Shown in pieces: positions 7,588 through 16,465 of a DNA stretch of 64,000 bases. The DNA lies in the NCBI GenBank assembly GCA_963717445.1, contig OY970334.1:3968001-4032000 (forward strand), given 5' to 3'. A program made the position numbers and the translations under genes. The notes beneath the pieces were generated by a model. The model did not search any database. It was given only the letters and a program-made list of their open reading frames with translations, and was not told the DNA's origin. The DNA is from JAGVPT01 sp963717445. Its GTDB lineage: Bacteria; Bacteroidota; Ignavibacteria; UBA10030; UBA8401. Within the stretch, counting starts at the first letter, position 1; each line of letters begins with the position of its first letter.

Positions 7588-8979
7588 ATGGCAGATCAAC
7601 AGTACGATGTAGTGATCATTGGCGGCGGGCCAGGCGGATACATTGCCGGCATTCGGGCTGGTCAACTCGGTTTGAAAACTTTAGTTGTTGAAAAAGACAA
7701 GCTCGGCGGCATTTGCCTTAATTGGGGTTGTATTCCGACCAAGGCGTTATTGAAGAACGCGGAGATCTACAATCTCCTCCATCATATTGATGATTTCGGG
7801 TTTTCGTTCGACAATTTGAAAGCAGATTTTTCTAAAGCAGTGAAACGGAGCCGGGATATTGCCGCACGATCGTCTAAAGGAATAGAATTTCTTTTCAAGA
7901 AAAATAAAGTTGATTATCTCGCTGGTACAGCGAAAATCGTCTCGAAAAACGTCGTTGAAGTGGCGCAGACTGGCAAATCCGACAAAATTAATGCCAAGCA
8001 TATTATCGTTGCAACCGGCGCTCGACCGAAGGCATTTCCATCCATTAAGATCGATGGCAAGCAAGTCATCACCAGTTCTGAAGCGATGGTCCTCGGCGCG
8101 GTGCCGAAGACCATGGTCATTATCGGCGCAGGTGCTATCGGTGTTGAGTTTGCATATTTCTACAACGCGTACGGAACAAAGGTTACTATTGTTGAAATGA
8201 TGCCGAGCCTTCTTCCGATTGAAGACAGGGAAGTGACGAAGGCCCTCGGGCGCGTCTTTTCAAAAAATGGTATTGAGATTCTGACCGAAACAAAAGTTGA
8301 AGGCGTTTCAGCAGGAAAAGAAGTGACGGTCAGCGTCAGCAACAAAGACGGCAAGAAAGACTTGAAGGCCGAGATTGCGCTTGTTGCGATCGGCGTTCAA
8401 GGAAACATCGAGAATCTCGGGCTTGAAACACTCGGCGTCAAGACTGACCGCTCCTTCATCAACGTCGATCAATTCTATAAAACAAATGTCGACGGCATTT
8501 ATGCCATTGGGGATGTCAATGGTCCCCCATGGCTTGCACACGTTGCATCGGCGGAAGGAATTGTCTGTGTTGAAAAAATCGCGGGTAAAAGTCCGCACCT
8601 GGTCAACTACGACAATATTCCCGGCTGTACCTATTGTCAGCCGCAAGTTGCAAGCGTCGGGTTGACGGAAGAGAAGGCGAGGGAAAAAGGATACGACGTG
8701 AAAATCGGACGCTTCCCATTCCGATCCCACGGCAAAGCGCTTGCCATCAACGATACGGAAGGGTTTGTCAAGTTGATTTTCGATGCGAAATACGGTGAAC
8801 TTCTTGGCGCGCACATCATCGGATCCGAAGCGACGGAAATGATTGCTGAGCTTGTTGTTGCGAGGACGCTTGAAACTACGCGCGAACAAATTATCCAGAC
8901 TATTCACGCCCATCCAACACTTACTGAAGGTGTCGGCGAGGCGGCACTCGATGCGTACGGCGAAGCGCTGAATATATAA
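7588..8979 (+). CDS. lpdA: Dihydrolipoyl dehydrogenase (E3)
   Basis: 463 residues, the family's normal length. GGGPGGYIAGIRAG near residue 12 is the FAD dinucleotide fold. GGICLNWGCIPTK contains the redox disulfide C43/C48. VIIGAGAIGVEFA near residue 177 binds NAD, and HAHPTLTEGVGE near residue 440 holds the catalytic His-Glu pair. It reoxidises the dihydrolipoyl arms of E2 and passes electrons to NAD+. The start has AGAGG 5 bases upstream. It is the only E3 in the cluster and can serve both E2 proteins encoded downstream. It appears to be controlled by the promoter and attenuator just upstream. Confidence 0.97.
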   Translation: MADQQYDVVIIGGGPGGYIAGIRAGQLGLKTLVVEKDKLGGICLNWGCIPTKALLKNAEIYNLLHHIDDFGFSFDNLKADFSKAVKRSRDIAARSSKGIEFLFKKNKVDYLAGTAKIVSKNVVEVAQTGKSDKINAKHIIVATGARPKAFPSIKIDGKQVITSSEAMVLGAVPKTMVIIGAGAIGVEFAYFYNAYGTKVTIVEMMPSLLPIEDREVTKALGRVFSKNGIEILTETKVEGVSAGKEVTVSVSNKDGKKDLKAEIALVAIGVQGNIENLGLETLGVKTDRSFINVDQFYKTNVDGIYAIGDVNGPPWLAHVASAEGIVCVEKIAGKSPHLVNYDNIPGCTYCQPQVASVGLTEEKAREKGYDVKIGRFPFRSHGKALAINDTEGFVKLIFDAKYGELLGAHIIGSEATEMIAELVVARTLETTREQIIQTIHAHPTLTEGVGEAALDAYGEALNI

Positions 8980-9029
8980 CAACCAATGCAGACCGCCATG
9001 GAGGCGGCTCGCATTTCATAATATTGAGC

Positions 9030-9746
9030 ATGAATACGATTCTCATAATCAATCTCGGCCGGACGCGCTACGCTGACGCGTGGGAGTTGCAGCGGAAAAT
9101 ATTCTCGGCGCGCTTGGCTCGTCGTATTCCCGATATTTTGCTTCTGACTGAGCATGAGCCCGTGTACACACTCGGCAAAGGTGCGGATGCAAACCATCTT
9201 CTCGCCGGCAGTGTTGAATTAGATGAAAAGAAAATTGATGTGTTCAATATCGACCGGGGGGGGGATGTAACGTTCCACGGTCCCGGTCAATTGGTTGGTT
9301 ACCCGATTCTCGATTTGAACAATTACTACCTTGACATCCATCGATACCTTCGCGACATCGAAGAAGTATTGATTCGGACGGTAAAAGATTTCGGCATCAG
9401 CGCTGAACGTGCCGACGGTTACACGGGAGTGTGGGTCAAGAACGATAAAATTGCCGCAATCGGGGTAAAGGTAAGCCGGTGGATTACGATGCATGGGTTT
9501 GCTTTGAATGTGAACACCGACTTGTCGTATTTCGACAGGATTATTCCGTGCGGAATTTTTCATAAAGGTATAACGTCCCTCGCCGCGCTGATGGGACACG
9601 ACGTGATGATGACGGACGTTGAAAAAGCTGTCATCCACAATTTCGAATCTGTATTCTCTGTCGCATCAGAACCGATGATGCTTAATGAGCTTCTCTCGAA
9701 CAAACATTTCGAAGATGCCTTTATTATTGAGGAGAAGATTTCATGA
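9030..9746 (+). CDS. lipB: Octanoyl-[ACP]:protein N-octanoyltransferase
   Basis: 238 residues. LTEHEPVYTLGKGADANHLL, RGGDVTFHGPGQLVGYPILD and the IIPCGIFHKGITSL segment with the acyl-carrying cysteine and its lysine partner are the LipB signatures. It moves the octanoyl group from acyl carrier protein to E2 lipoyl domains; LipA then adds sulfur. The first ATG, at 9030, is taken; a TTG two codons earlier has no better context. Its stop overlaps the next start (ATGA at 9743-9746), so it is translationally coupled to the fused E1 gene. Confidence 0.96.
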   Translation: MNTILIINLGRTRYADAWELQRKIFSARLARRIPDILLLTEHEPVYTLGKGADANHLLAGSVELDEKKIDVFNIDRGGDVTFHGPGQLVGYPILDLNNYYLDIHRYLRDIEEVLIRTVKDFGISAERADGYTGVWVKNDKIAAIGVKVSRWITMHGFALNVNTDLSYFDRIIPCGIFHKGITSLAALMGHDVMMTDVEKAVIHNFESVFSVASEPMMLNELLSNKHFEDAFIIEEKIS

Positions 9747-11839
9747 CAGCGAAGAAAAATGTAATGACAATCCATAAACTTGAGTCTTCGCCCCATTGGA
9801 ATTCGAAGCATGTTAAAATTTCCCACGCTTCCAACGGCCAGTTGACCGATGCCCAGTTTCTTCAAGCATTCAGGTCGATGTACCTTTCGCGGAGCATCGA
9901 CGAAAAATCGATGATTCTGTTGAAACAGGGAAAGATCTTATTTCATATCAGCGGACCCGGACATGAAGCATGCCAGATTGCTGCAGCGATGGCGTTGAAA
10001 CCGGGGTACGATTGGGCGTACCCGTATTACCGCGACCTCGCATTTGCGCTGCAGTTCGGCTCTACGCCGTACGAAATTTTTCTCGAATCGATGCACCGTC
10101 TGGGCGGGCCGAGCTCCAACGGACGGCAGATGCCTTCGCATTACGGAAACAAGGCGCTTCGCATACCTGCACAATCAAGTCCGACTGGCACGCAGTTTCT
10201 CCACGCGGTCGGCACAGCATTAGGTGCCGTGAAGGAGGGGAACGATGAAGTGGTTTATGTTTCCTCTGGTGAAGGGGCGACGAGTGAAGGTGAATTTAGC
10301 GAAGCGCTGAACTGGGCAAGCCGCGAAAAGCTTCCAGTTATTTTTCTGATTCAGAATAATGGATACGCGATCTCCGTTCCGGTAAAAGACCAAATTGCCG
10401 GCGGTTCCATTTATGAACTGTCAAAGGGTTACCCCGACCTTTGCCGTTTTCACATTGATGGAACTGATTTTGCTTCCTCATATCGAGCGGCACGCGAAGC
10501 GGTCGATTATGCACGATCGAGAAAAGGGCCAAGCTTAATCGAGGCTGAAGTTGTTCGACTGTTTCCACATTCATCGTCGGACGACAACAAAAAATATTTG
10601 ACTCCTGAAGAGATTGAGCGGAATCGGCAAAGCGATCCGTTGCCGAAGGTTGAAAGAATAGTTCATGATTCCGGAATTCTCTCTGGAGAGGAATTGGAGG
10701 CATTAAAGGCTGAAATCAAAAAAGAGGTCGAAGAGGCTGCAGACCGTGCTGAAGCACAGCCGAGCCCTGCCGCCGAGACTGCAGAGCGAAACGTCTTCTC
10801 TCCCAATATCGTCGTCTCAAAGCAAAATTTTGTCGAGCCGAAGCACGAAGGCAAAAACATCGTGATGGTCGATGCCATCAATCACGCCCTTCACGAAGAG
10901 ATGAAATACAATCCGAAGATGTTAGTCTACGGAGAGGATGTTGCTGGGAAAAAAGGGGGCGTGTTCACTGCAACGAAAGCATTGACCGCCGCGTTCGGCG
11001 AAGAACGTGCCTTCAATTCTCAATTGGCGGAAGCGAGCATCATCGGAGCCGGGATCGGCTTGGCCATCCGCGGATTCAAGCCGGTCGTGGAGATTCAGTT
11101 CGGTGATTACATCTGGCCGTCGTTCATGCAGTTCAAGGACGAGCTTGTAAAGCTTCGCTACAGGTCGGACGGAATTTTTTCGTGTCCTGTTGTAGTTCGC
11201 GTGGCGGTCGGTGGGTACATTCGTGGCGGGTTATATCACAGTCAAAGCATCGAGGGATTTTTTGCCCACATGCCCGGTTTGTGGATAGCTATGCCGTCAA
11301 ACGCGGCCGATGCAAAAGGGTTGTTGAAAACAGCATGCCGTGAAGAAAATCCCGTACTTTTCTGCGAGCATAAAGGACTCTATCGCCAGGGGTTTGCTTC
11401 AAGTCCCGAACCGGACGAAAACTACCTTCTGCCCTTCGGACTTGCGAGCGTGAAACGAGAGGGGAATGACATGACGGTCGTTGCATGGGGGATGATGGTT
11501 CAGCGTTCACTCGAAGCTGCCAAGAAACTTGAGGTGCTGGGAGTGAGCGTCGAAGTGATCGACCTGAGGACGATTTGTCCGTGGGATAAGGAAACGGTTT
11601 TGTCATCTGTGAAAAAGACGGGAAAAGTTGTCATCGTTCATGAGGACACTCGCACCGGCGGATTTGGCGGCGAGATCGGATCGGTCATCGCGGAAGAATG
11701 TTTTCAATGGCTCGACGCGCCGATCATGCGGGTTGCGGCAAAAGATGCGCCGATTCCCTTTGCACCGGCGCTGGAGAGTGTTATTCTCCCCCAAGAGAAT
11801 GATATTGTTTCGGCGCTGAAGAAATTGGCGGAGTTTTAA
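9743..11839 (+). CDS. 2-oxoacid dehydrogenase E1, fused alpha and beta subunits
   Basis: 698 residues that join an E1 alpha domain (about 30-330) and an E1 beta domain (about 370-698) through an Ala/Glu/Pro-rich linker near residue 335-350. The TPP site is SGEGATSEGEFSEALN with the paired NN 15-20 residues later, near 174-203. The beta half starts NIVMVDAINHALHEEM and ends with the transketolase-C fold. Such fusions occur widely in Bacteroidota and are usually assigned to branched-chain or related 2-oxoacids. No E2 is encoded directly after it, so it presumably charges the lipoyl domain of the 14058 E2. It overlaps lipB by four bases. Substrate is inference. Confidence 0.87.
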   Translation: MTAKKNVMTIHKLESSPHWNSKHVKISHASNGQLTDAQFLQAFRSMYLSRSIDEKSMILLKQGKILFHISGPGHEACQIAAAMALKPGYDWAYPYYRDLAFALQFGSTPYEIFLESMHRLGGPSSNGRQMPSHYGNKALRIPAQSSPTGTQFLHAVGTALGAVKEGNDEVVYVSSGEGATSEGEFSEALNWASREKLPVIFLIQNNGYAISVPVKDQIAGGSIYELSKGYPDLCRFHIDGTDFASSYRAAREAVDYARSRKGPSLIEAEVVRLFPHSSSDDNKKYLTPEEIERNRQSDPLPKVERIVHDSGILSGEELEALKAEIKKEVEEAADRAEAQPSPAAETAERNVFSPNIVVSKQNFVEPKHEGKNIVMVDAINHALHEEMKYNPKMLVYGEDVAGKKGGVFTATKALTAAFGEERAFNSQLAEASIIGAGIGLAIRGFKPVVEIQFGDYIWPSFMQFKDELVKLRYRSDGIFSCPVVVRVAVGGYIRGGLYHSQSIEGFFAHMPGLWIAMPSNAADAKGLLKTACREENPVLFCEHKGLYRQGFASSPEPDENYLLPFGLASVKREGNDMTVVAWGMMVQRSLEAAKKLEVLGVSVEVIDLRTICPWDKETVLSSVKKTGKVVIVHEDTRTGGFGGEIGSVIAEECFQWLDAPIMRVAAKDAPIPFAPALESVILPQENDIVSALKKLAEF

Positions 11840-11850
11840 TACAAAATACA

Positions 11851-12873
11851 ATGCCTACGATAGTGCAACCACAAAAGAAGGCGAGAGCTCATACACTCAA
11901 CGGTGCAACGCTGTACCCTTCAAAAGAAGAGTGGCTTCGGCTCTATTATCTTATGCGTTTGACCCGTGAGTTTGAAGATTCAATTCTCAAGCTGCATCGC
12001 CAGGGAAAAATTATCGGCGGTGCGTACACTGGAAATGGCAACGAGGCAACCTCTGTTGGCAGCGCATTTTGTTTGAAGAAGGAAGATTACCTTTTTCCGA
12101 TGCATCGCGACCTTGGTGCTCATCTCGCCAAAGGGCAGACGGTGCAAGCGTTGATGCTGCAGCATTTAGCACGGGGAAACGGTCCTACTCGCGGCCGCGA
12201 CGGGACAGGTCATTATGCAGACCCGACGCTGAGGATTTACGGAAATATCAGCCATCTCGCCGCGATGATTCCGGTTGCTGCCGGAGTTGCGTTAGCGAGC
12301 AAGCTGCGAAGAGAAAAATCTGTTGTGATGACATATATCGGCGATGGAGGAAGCAATGTAGGGGACGTTCATGAATCGCTGGCGATGTGTTCGGTGATGA
12401 AACTTCCCCTTGTGTTGATTATTGAGAACAACCAGTTTGCGTACTCGACGCCGATCGCAAAACAATTCATTGTGGAAAAGTTGTCCGACCGTGCAATCGG
12501 ATACGGCATTCCTGGTTTCACGATTGACGGAACAGATATTAACAAAGTCTATGCAGTTTGCAAGCACGCGGTCGAGCGCGCTCGCCGTGGTGAAGGGCCG
12601 ACGCTTATCGAGTCGGTCACGATGAGAATGCACGGGCATTCGGTTAACGACGGAGCAGAGTATGTTCCGAAAAAAATGTTGGATGAATGGAGGAAGAAAG
12701 ACCCGCTGATGAAGATTGAAAAACAATTGATGGATAAGAACATCCTCACTCAGGCAATTCAATCGGATTTTGAAAGAAAAATAGCGGCTGAACTCGAGGG
12801 AGCAACTCAGTTTGCGTTGGAAAGCCCGTACCCGCCGGCGGAAGACGCTGCGGTCGGAATCTTTGCGGAATGA
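11851..12873 (+). CDS. 2-oxoacid dehydrogenase E1 alpha subunit (branched-chain type)
   Basis: 340 residues. GKIIGGAYTGNGNEATSVG is the substrate-entry segment, and YIGDGGSNVGDVHESL with IIENNQFAYS is the TPP motif (about 163-200). RMHGHSVNDGAEY is the phosphorylation-loop region with the conserved HGH. It pairs with the E1 beta gene 155 bases downstream; the gap is made of A/T-rich and heptamer repeats. It starts 11 bases after the fused E1. Branched-chain 2-oxoacid specificity is a guess from the neighbouring E2. Confidence 0.88.
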   Translation: MPTIVQPQKKARAHTLNGATLYPSKEEWLRLYYLMRLTREFEDSILKLHRQGKIIGGAYTGNGNEATSVGSAFCLKKEDYLFPMHRDLGAHLAKGQTVQALMLQHLARGNGPTRGRDGTGHYADPTLRIYGNISHLAAMIPVAAGVALASKLRREKSVVMTYIGDGGSNVGDVHESLAMCSVMKLPLVLIIENNQFAYSTPIAKQFIVEKLSDRAIGYGIPGFTIDGTDINKVYAVCKHAVERARRGEGPTLIESVTMRMHGHSVNDGAEYVPKKMLDEWRKKDPLMKIEKQLMDKNILTQAIQSDFERKIAAELEGATQFALESPYPPAEDAAVGIFAE

Positions 12874-12966
12874 GAGAACAATAGTAATTAAGAATTAAGA
12901 GTTAAGAATTAAGAACTCATGAACTATGATGAGTTTGAATGGAGATTCAAAAAATCTGAAATCTGA

Positions 12967-13000
12967 ATTCTGTATTCTGTATTCTGTATTCTGTATTCTG
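12967..13000. repeat. Heptamer tandem repeat (ATTCTGT x4, plus a partial)
   Basis: Four perfect ATTCTGT units at 12967-12994 are followed by ATTCTG. They lie between the E1 alpha and E1 beta genes. Just upstream (12885-12917) is an AATTAAG-type repeat whose like recurs at 15317-15352 after the E2 gene. They are non-coding and probably produced by slippage. Confidence 0.9.
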
Positions 13001-13028
13001 GATTCTTGCTTTCACTAGAAGGTTTCGC

Positions 13029-14006
13029 TTGCCAGTAATGACCTACATCGAAGCTATTAGCAAGGGTCTTTGGGAGGAGATGGAGCGTGATTCGTCGGTG
13101 TTTCTCCTTGGTGAGGATATTGGCGAGTACGGCGGCGCATTTAAAGTGACAAAAGGATTCCTCGATCATTTTGGAAGCGACCGTGTGATCGATACGGTGC
13201 TTGCGGAGTCCGCAATTCTCGGAGCCGCGACCGGTGCAGCGCTCGTCGGGATGAAGCCCGTTGCAGAAATGCAATTTGCCGATTTTGTTACTTGCGGCTT
13301 TAATCAGCTCGTCAATAATTCCGCCGCCATGCATTACCGGTGGAATCTTCCCGTCCCGATGGTTGTGCGTCTGCCTTCCGGTGCCGGAATCCACGGCGGG
13401 CCGTTTCACTCACGCAACCCTGAAGCATGGTTCTTTCATCAGCCAGGATTAAAACTTGTTGCTCCGTCGACGCCTTTCGATGCGAAAGGACTGATCAAAG
13501 CTGCAATCCGCGACCCGAACCCGGTGTTGTATTTCGAGCACAAAAGATTGTATCGTCATATTAAAGGCGAAGTGCCGGATGAAGAGTATGTCGTCGAAAT
13601 CGGAAAGGGAGATATCAAGCGTGAAGGGAATGATATTTCCGTCGTCACATATGGAGCGACCGTGCATCCGGCATTGGAAGCTGCTGAAATTCTTGAGAAA
13701 GAGGAGGGCGTCAGCGTTGAAGTTGTGGACCTGCGGAGTTTGATGCCGCTCGATAAGGAATTGATTTTATCTTCCGTGAGGAAGACCGGAAAAGTTTTGA
13801 TAGTGCATGAAGATACGGTAACAGGCGGAATTGGCGGAGAGGTTGCCGCTCTCGTTGCGGAGTTTGCATTTCAATCTCTTGACGCACCTATTAAACGAGT
13901 TGGCGCAATTGATACTCCAACGCCATATGCACCGACACTCGAGGAATATTTCTTGCCGAATAAAGTAAAAATAGTGGCAGCGCTGCGTGCATTAGCGGCA
14001 TTCTAA
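13029..14006 (+). CDS. 2-oxoacid dehydrogenase E1 beta subunit (branched-chain type)
   Basis: 325 residues, normal for E1 beta. The N-terminus TYIEAISKGLWEEMERDSSV, GEDIGEYGGAFKVT and RLPSGAGIHGGPFHS are typical. The gene most likely starts at TTG 13029, giving MPVMTYIEAI as in relatives, because AGAAGG lies 7 bases before it; the ATG at 13038 has no such site. It forms the alpha2beta2 E1 with the preceding alpha gene, decarboxylating the 2-oxoacid and acylating the lipoyl group of E2. Confidence 0.9.
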   Translation: MPVMTYIEAISKGLWEEMERDSSVFLLGEDIGEYGGAFKVTKGFLDHFGSDRVIDTVLAESAILGAATGAALVGMKPVAEMQFADFVTCGFNQLVNNSAAMHYRWNLPVPMVVRLPSGAGIHGGPFHSRNPEAWFFHQPGLKLVAPSTPFDAKGLIKAAIRDPNPVLYFEHKRLYRHIKGEVPDEEYVVEIGKGDIKREGNDISVVTYGATVHPALEAAEILEKEEGVSVEVVDLRSLMPLDKELILSSVRKTGKVLIVHEDTVTGGIGGEVAALVAEFAFQSLDAPIKRVGAIDTPTPYAPTLEEYFLPNKVKIVAALRALAAF

Positions 14007-14057
14007 ACAGATTGACCAAACAAGCACGATAAAGCTCAACGAATCGACAAAAAAACT

Positions 14058-15317
14058 ATGGCTATCGTAGACGTTATCATGCCTCAAATGGGCGAAAGCA
14101 TAGCGGAGGGGACTATCACAAAGTGGTACAAAAAAGTAGGGGATAAGATTGCCAAGGACGAAACCTTGTTGGAGATTAGTACGGATAAGGTCGATTCGGA
14201 GATTCCATCGCCGTCCGCTGGGCTTGTTGCTGAATTGCTTTTTCCCGAACAGAAAACCGTGGATGTCCATACAGTGATCGCACGAATCCAAACCGATGTG
14301 AATGTTTCATTGATGCCTGAACCCGAACATGTTCGGCCGCAAACCAAAAACCTAAAACCTGAAATTGATGCAGTTGCGCACCCTTCTCTTGAGCCTGTAA
14401 ATATACGACAAAGCCCTTCGGCGGAGGCGAATCGATTTTTCTCTCCGCTTGTCATGAATATCGCTCGTGCAGAGGGCATTTCAATGAGCGAACTTGAGAA
14501 TATTCCGGGAAGCGGCGCTCACAATCGGGTCTCGAAAAAGGACGTTCTGGATTACATCGAGCGGAGAAAATCGACGGGTACATCCGCTCATATCAAATCA
14601 TCGAATGCGGGAACTCCATCAATCGGCGTTGAAGTTGTAAAAATGGATACGATGCGGAAAGCTATCGCCGAACGCATGGTGCGGAGTATTCACACGTCAG
14701 CGCATGTCGGTTCGGTCACGGAGGCCGATGTTACAAAACTCGTGGCATTTCGGGAAAAGCACAAAGCGGATTTTGAAAAAAGAGAAGGATTCAAGCTTAC
14801 GTTTACGCCTTTCTTTGTTGAAGTTGTTGTCAGAGCGATTAAAGATTTCCCGATGCTCAACGCCTCCGTCGAGGAGGATGCAATTATACTCCGGAAGGAG
14901 ATCAATATTGGAGTTGCCGTTGCGCTGGAAAATGGCTTAATTGTTCCTGTAGTGAAACGCGCTGCCGGCAAGGATTTTGCCGGGCTCGCACGCGCCGTGA
15001 ACGACCTGTCGAATCGTGCCCGGTCGAAAAAACTTACGCCGGATGATGTTCAGGGTGGAACGTTTACCATAACCAACCCGGGCATCTTCGGCAACCTCTT
15101 CGGTTTCCCGATCATCAACCAACCGCAAGTGGCAATCCTTGGCGTGGGTGCAATCAAAAAGCGCCCGGTAGTGATCGACGATGCGATTGCAATTCGCTCG
15201 ATGGTGTACATCTCGATGTCCTATGACCATAGGATTATCGACGGAGCGCTTGGCGGAATGTTTCTGCAGCGTATTGTTGAGTATCTGGAGAATTTTGACG
15301 TGAATAGGAGTGTTTAA
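14058..15317 (+). CDS. Dihydrolipoamide acyltransferase (E2) of the branched-chain type complex
   Basis: 419 residues in the standard order. The lipoyl domain (1-80) has EISTDKVDSEIPSP carrying the lipoylated lysine. A linker is followed by a peripheral-subunit-binding domain near 133-175 (FFSPLVMNIARAEGISMSEL). The catalytic domain runs from about 190 and ends with SYDHRIIDGALGG, the His-Asp active site. It transfers the acyl group to CoA and forms the core of the complex. It follows its E1 beta by 51 bases. The DKVDSEI form of the lipoyl motif is typical of branched-chain and 2-oxoglutarate E2 rather than PDH E2. Confidence 0.92.
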   Translation: MAIVDVIMPQMGESIAEGTITKWYKKVGDKIAKDETLLEISTDKVDSEIPSPSAGLVAELLFPEQKTVDVHTVIARIQTDVNVSLMPEPEHVRPQTKNLKPEIDAVAHPSLEPVNIRQSPSAEANRFFSPLVMNIARAEGISMSELENIPGSGAHNRVSKKDVLDYIERRKSTGTSAHIKSSNAGTPSIGVEVVKMDTMRKAIAERMVRSIHTSAHVGSVTEADVTKLVAFREKHKADFEKREGFKLTFTPFFVEVVVRAIKDFPMLNASVEEDAIILRKEINIGVAVALENGLIVPVVKRAAGKDFAGLARAVNDLSNRARSKKLTPDDVQGGTFTITNPGIFGNLFGFPIINQPQVAILGVGAIKKRPVVIDDAIAIRSMVYISMSYDHRIIDGALGGMFLQRIVEYLENFDVNRSV

Positions 15318-15414
15318 TAATTAAGAATTAATAATTAAGAATTATGAATTAAGGTGGGAACGCCATGCAGAGATGTGGTATAGGGCTTCAAGTTTTTTAA
15401 AAAATTCCTAATTC

Positions 15415-15546
15415 GAGACTTCTGAATAATTTTAAAAGTATGGCTCACGCAAATCCATAGGGATGGCTTCGCCAGACGCAAAGTGGCATAATGGTTTAAA
15501 AACAGAGTCTTTGCGCCATCGGGGCTTAGCGAGAGACAATTTTTTC
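15415..15546. repeat. Dispersed repeat, copy 1 (upstream of lipA)
   Basis: The block from GAGACTTCTGAATAATT to GAGAGACAATTTTTTC reappears in reverse orientation at 28253-28362 before polA. Both ends are nearly identical: 40 bases at one end with three or four differences, and about 35 at the other with TTTGCGCC and GGCTTAGCGAGA. The middle differs in length. It is an intergenic repeat family, not coding. It occupies most of the gap between E2 and lipA. Confidence 0.85.
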
Positions 15547-15572
15547 GAAAGCATCAATTCATAGATTTCACC

Positions 15573-16442
15573 ATGGAAACTATCATACAAGAAATATCAG
15601 TTGAACGCCCGCGCAAACCCGAGTGGTTGAAGGCACGCGTTCCCGGCGGAGAGAATTATTCGCGCTTGAAAAGTCTGATTGACAAGAGCCGGCTTCATAC
15701 CGTGTGTGAAGAGGCGCGATGTCCGAATATGGGAGAATGTTGGAATTCAGGCACAGCAACCTTTATGATTCTCGGCGATACATGCACACGAAGCTGCGGC
15801 TTTTGCGCCGTCAAAACCGGCCGACCGGATTTTTTGGACAGCGATGAGCCGCGGCGGGTCGGCGAAGCGGTTGAGATTATGAAACTTCGTCATGCAGTCA
15901 TTACGTCCGTTAATCGTGACGAGTTGTTCGACGGCGGCGCGCAAATCTTTGCCGAGACTATTCGTGAAATTCGCCGCCATGTTCCCGCATGCCGTATTGA
16001 AGTGCTGATTCCTGATTTTCAAGGAAGCGAAGCGGCGCTGGATATTGTCCTTGATGCGCAGCCCGATATCCTGAACCACAATACGGAAACTGTTCCCCGT
16101 TTGTATAAGACCGTGCGCCCTCAGGCTCATTATAATCGTTCACTCGAATTGCTCTTCCGCGCAAAGCAAAAAGGGTTCCGGACAAAATCTGGAATGATGC
16201 TCGGGCTTGGCGAAACGATGGAAGAAGTCATTGATACAATGAGCGACCTTCGCGAGGTGGAATGCGACATTCTTACGTTGGGCCAGTATTTACAGCCCAC
16301 GAAATTTCATTTGCCCGTCGAGCGGTATGTTCATCCCGACGAGTTTGGGGCATTGAAACAGCGAGGGATGGAAATGGGGTTTCGGTACATCGAGTCGGGT
16401 CCGCTCGTGCGCAGCTCGTACCACGCGGCTGAACAAGTGTAA
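15573..16442 (+). CDS. lipA: Lipoyl synthase (radical SAM)
   Basis: 289 residues. It has both cluster sites: the auxiliary cluster C45/C50/C56 in CEEARCPNMGEC, and the radical SAM cluster C71/C75/C78 in CTRSCGFC. VTSVNRDELFDGGAQIFAET, IEVLIPDF and NHNTETV are family blocks, and the C-terminal serine contact lies in GPLVRSSYHA. It inserts two sulfurs into octanoyl groups on the lipoyl domains. With lipB in the same cluster, the organism can lipoylate both E2 proteins encoded here. No clear Shine-Dalgarno precedes the ATG. Confidence 0.97.
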   Translation: METIIQEISVERPRKPEWLKARVPGGENYSRLKSLIDKSRLHTVCEEARCPNMGECWNSGTATFMILGDTCTRSCGFCAVKTGRPDFLDSDEPRRVGEAVEIMKLRHAVITSVNRDELFDGGAQIFAETIREIRRHVPACRIEVLIPDFQGSEAALDIVLDAQPDILNHNTETVPRLYKTVRPQAHYNRSLELLFRAKQKGFRTKSGMMLGLGETMEEVIDTMSDLREVECDILTLGQYLQPTKFHLPVERYVHPDEFGALKQRGMEMGFRYIESGPLVRSSYHAAEQV

Positions 16443-16465
16443 TTTTTTTACCATAAGGAGAACGA

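Noticed and set aside
12885..13010. CRISPR-like array in the E1 alpha-beta gap
   Set aside because: Units are 7 bases with no spacers; it is a simple tandem repeat.
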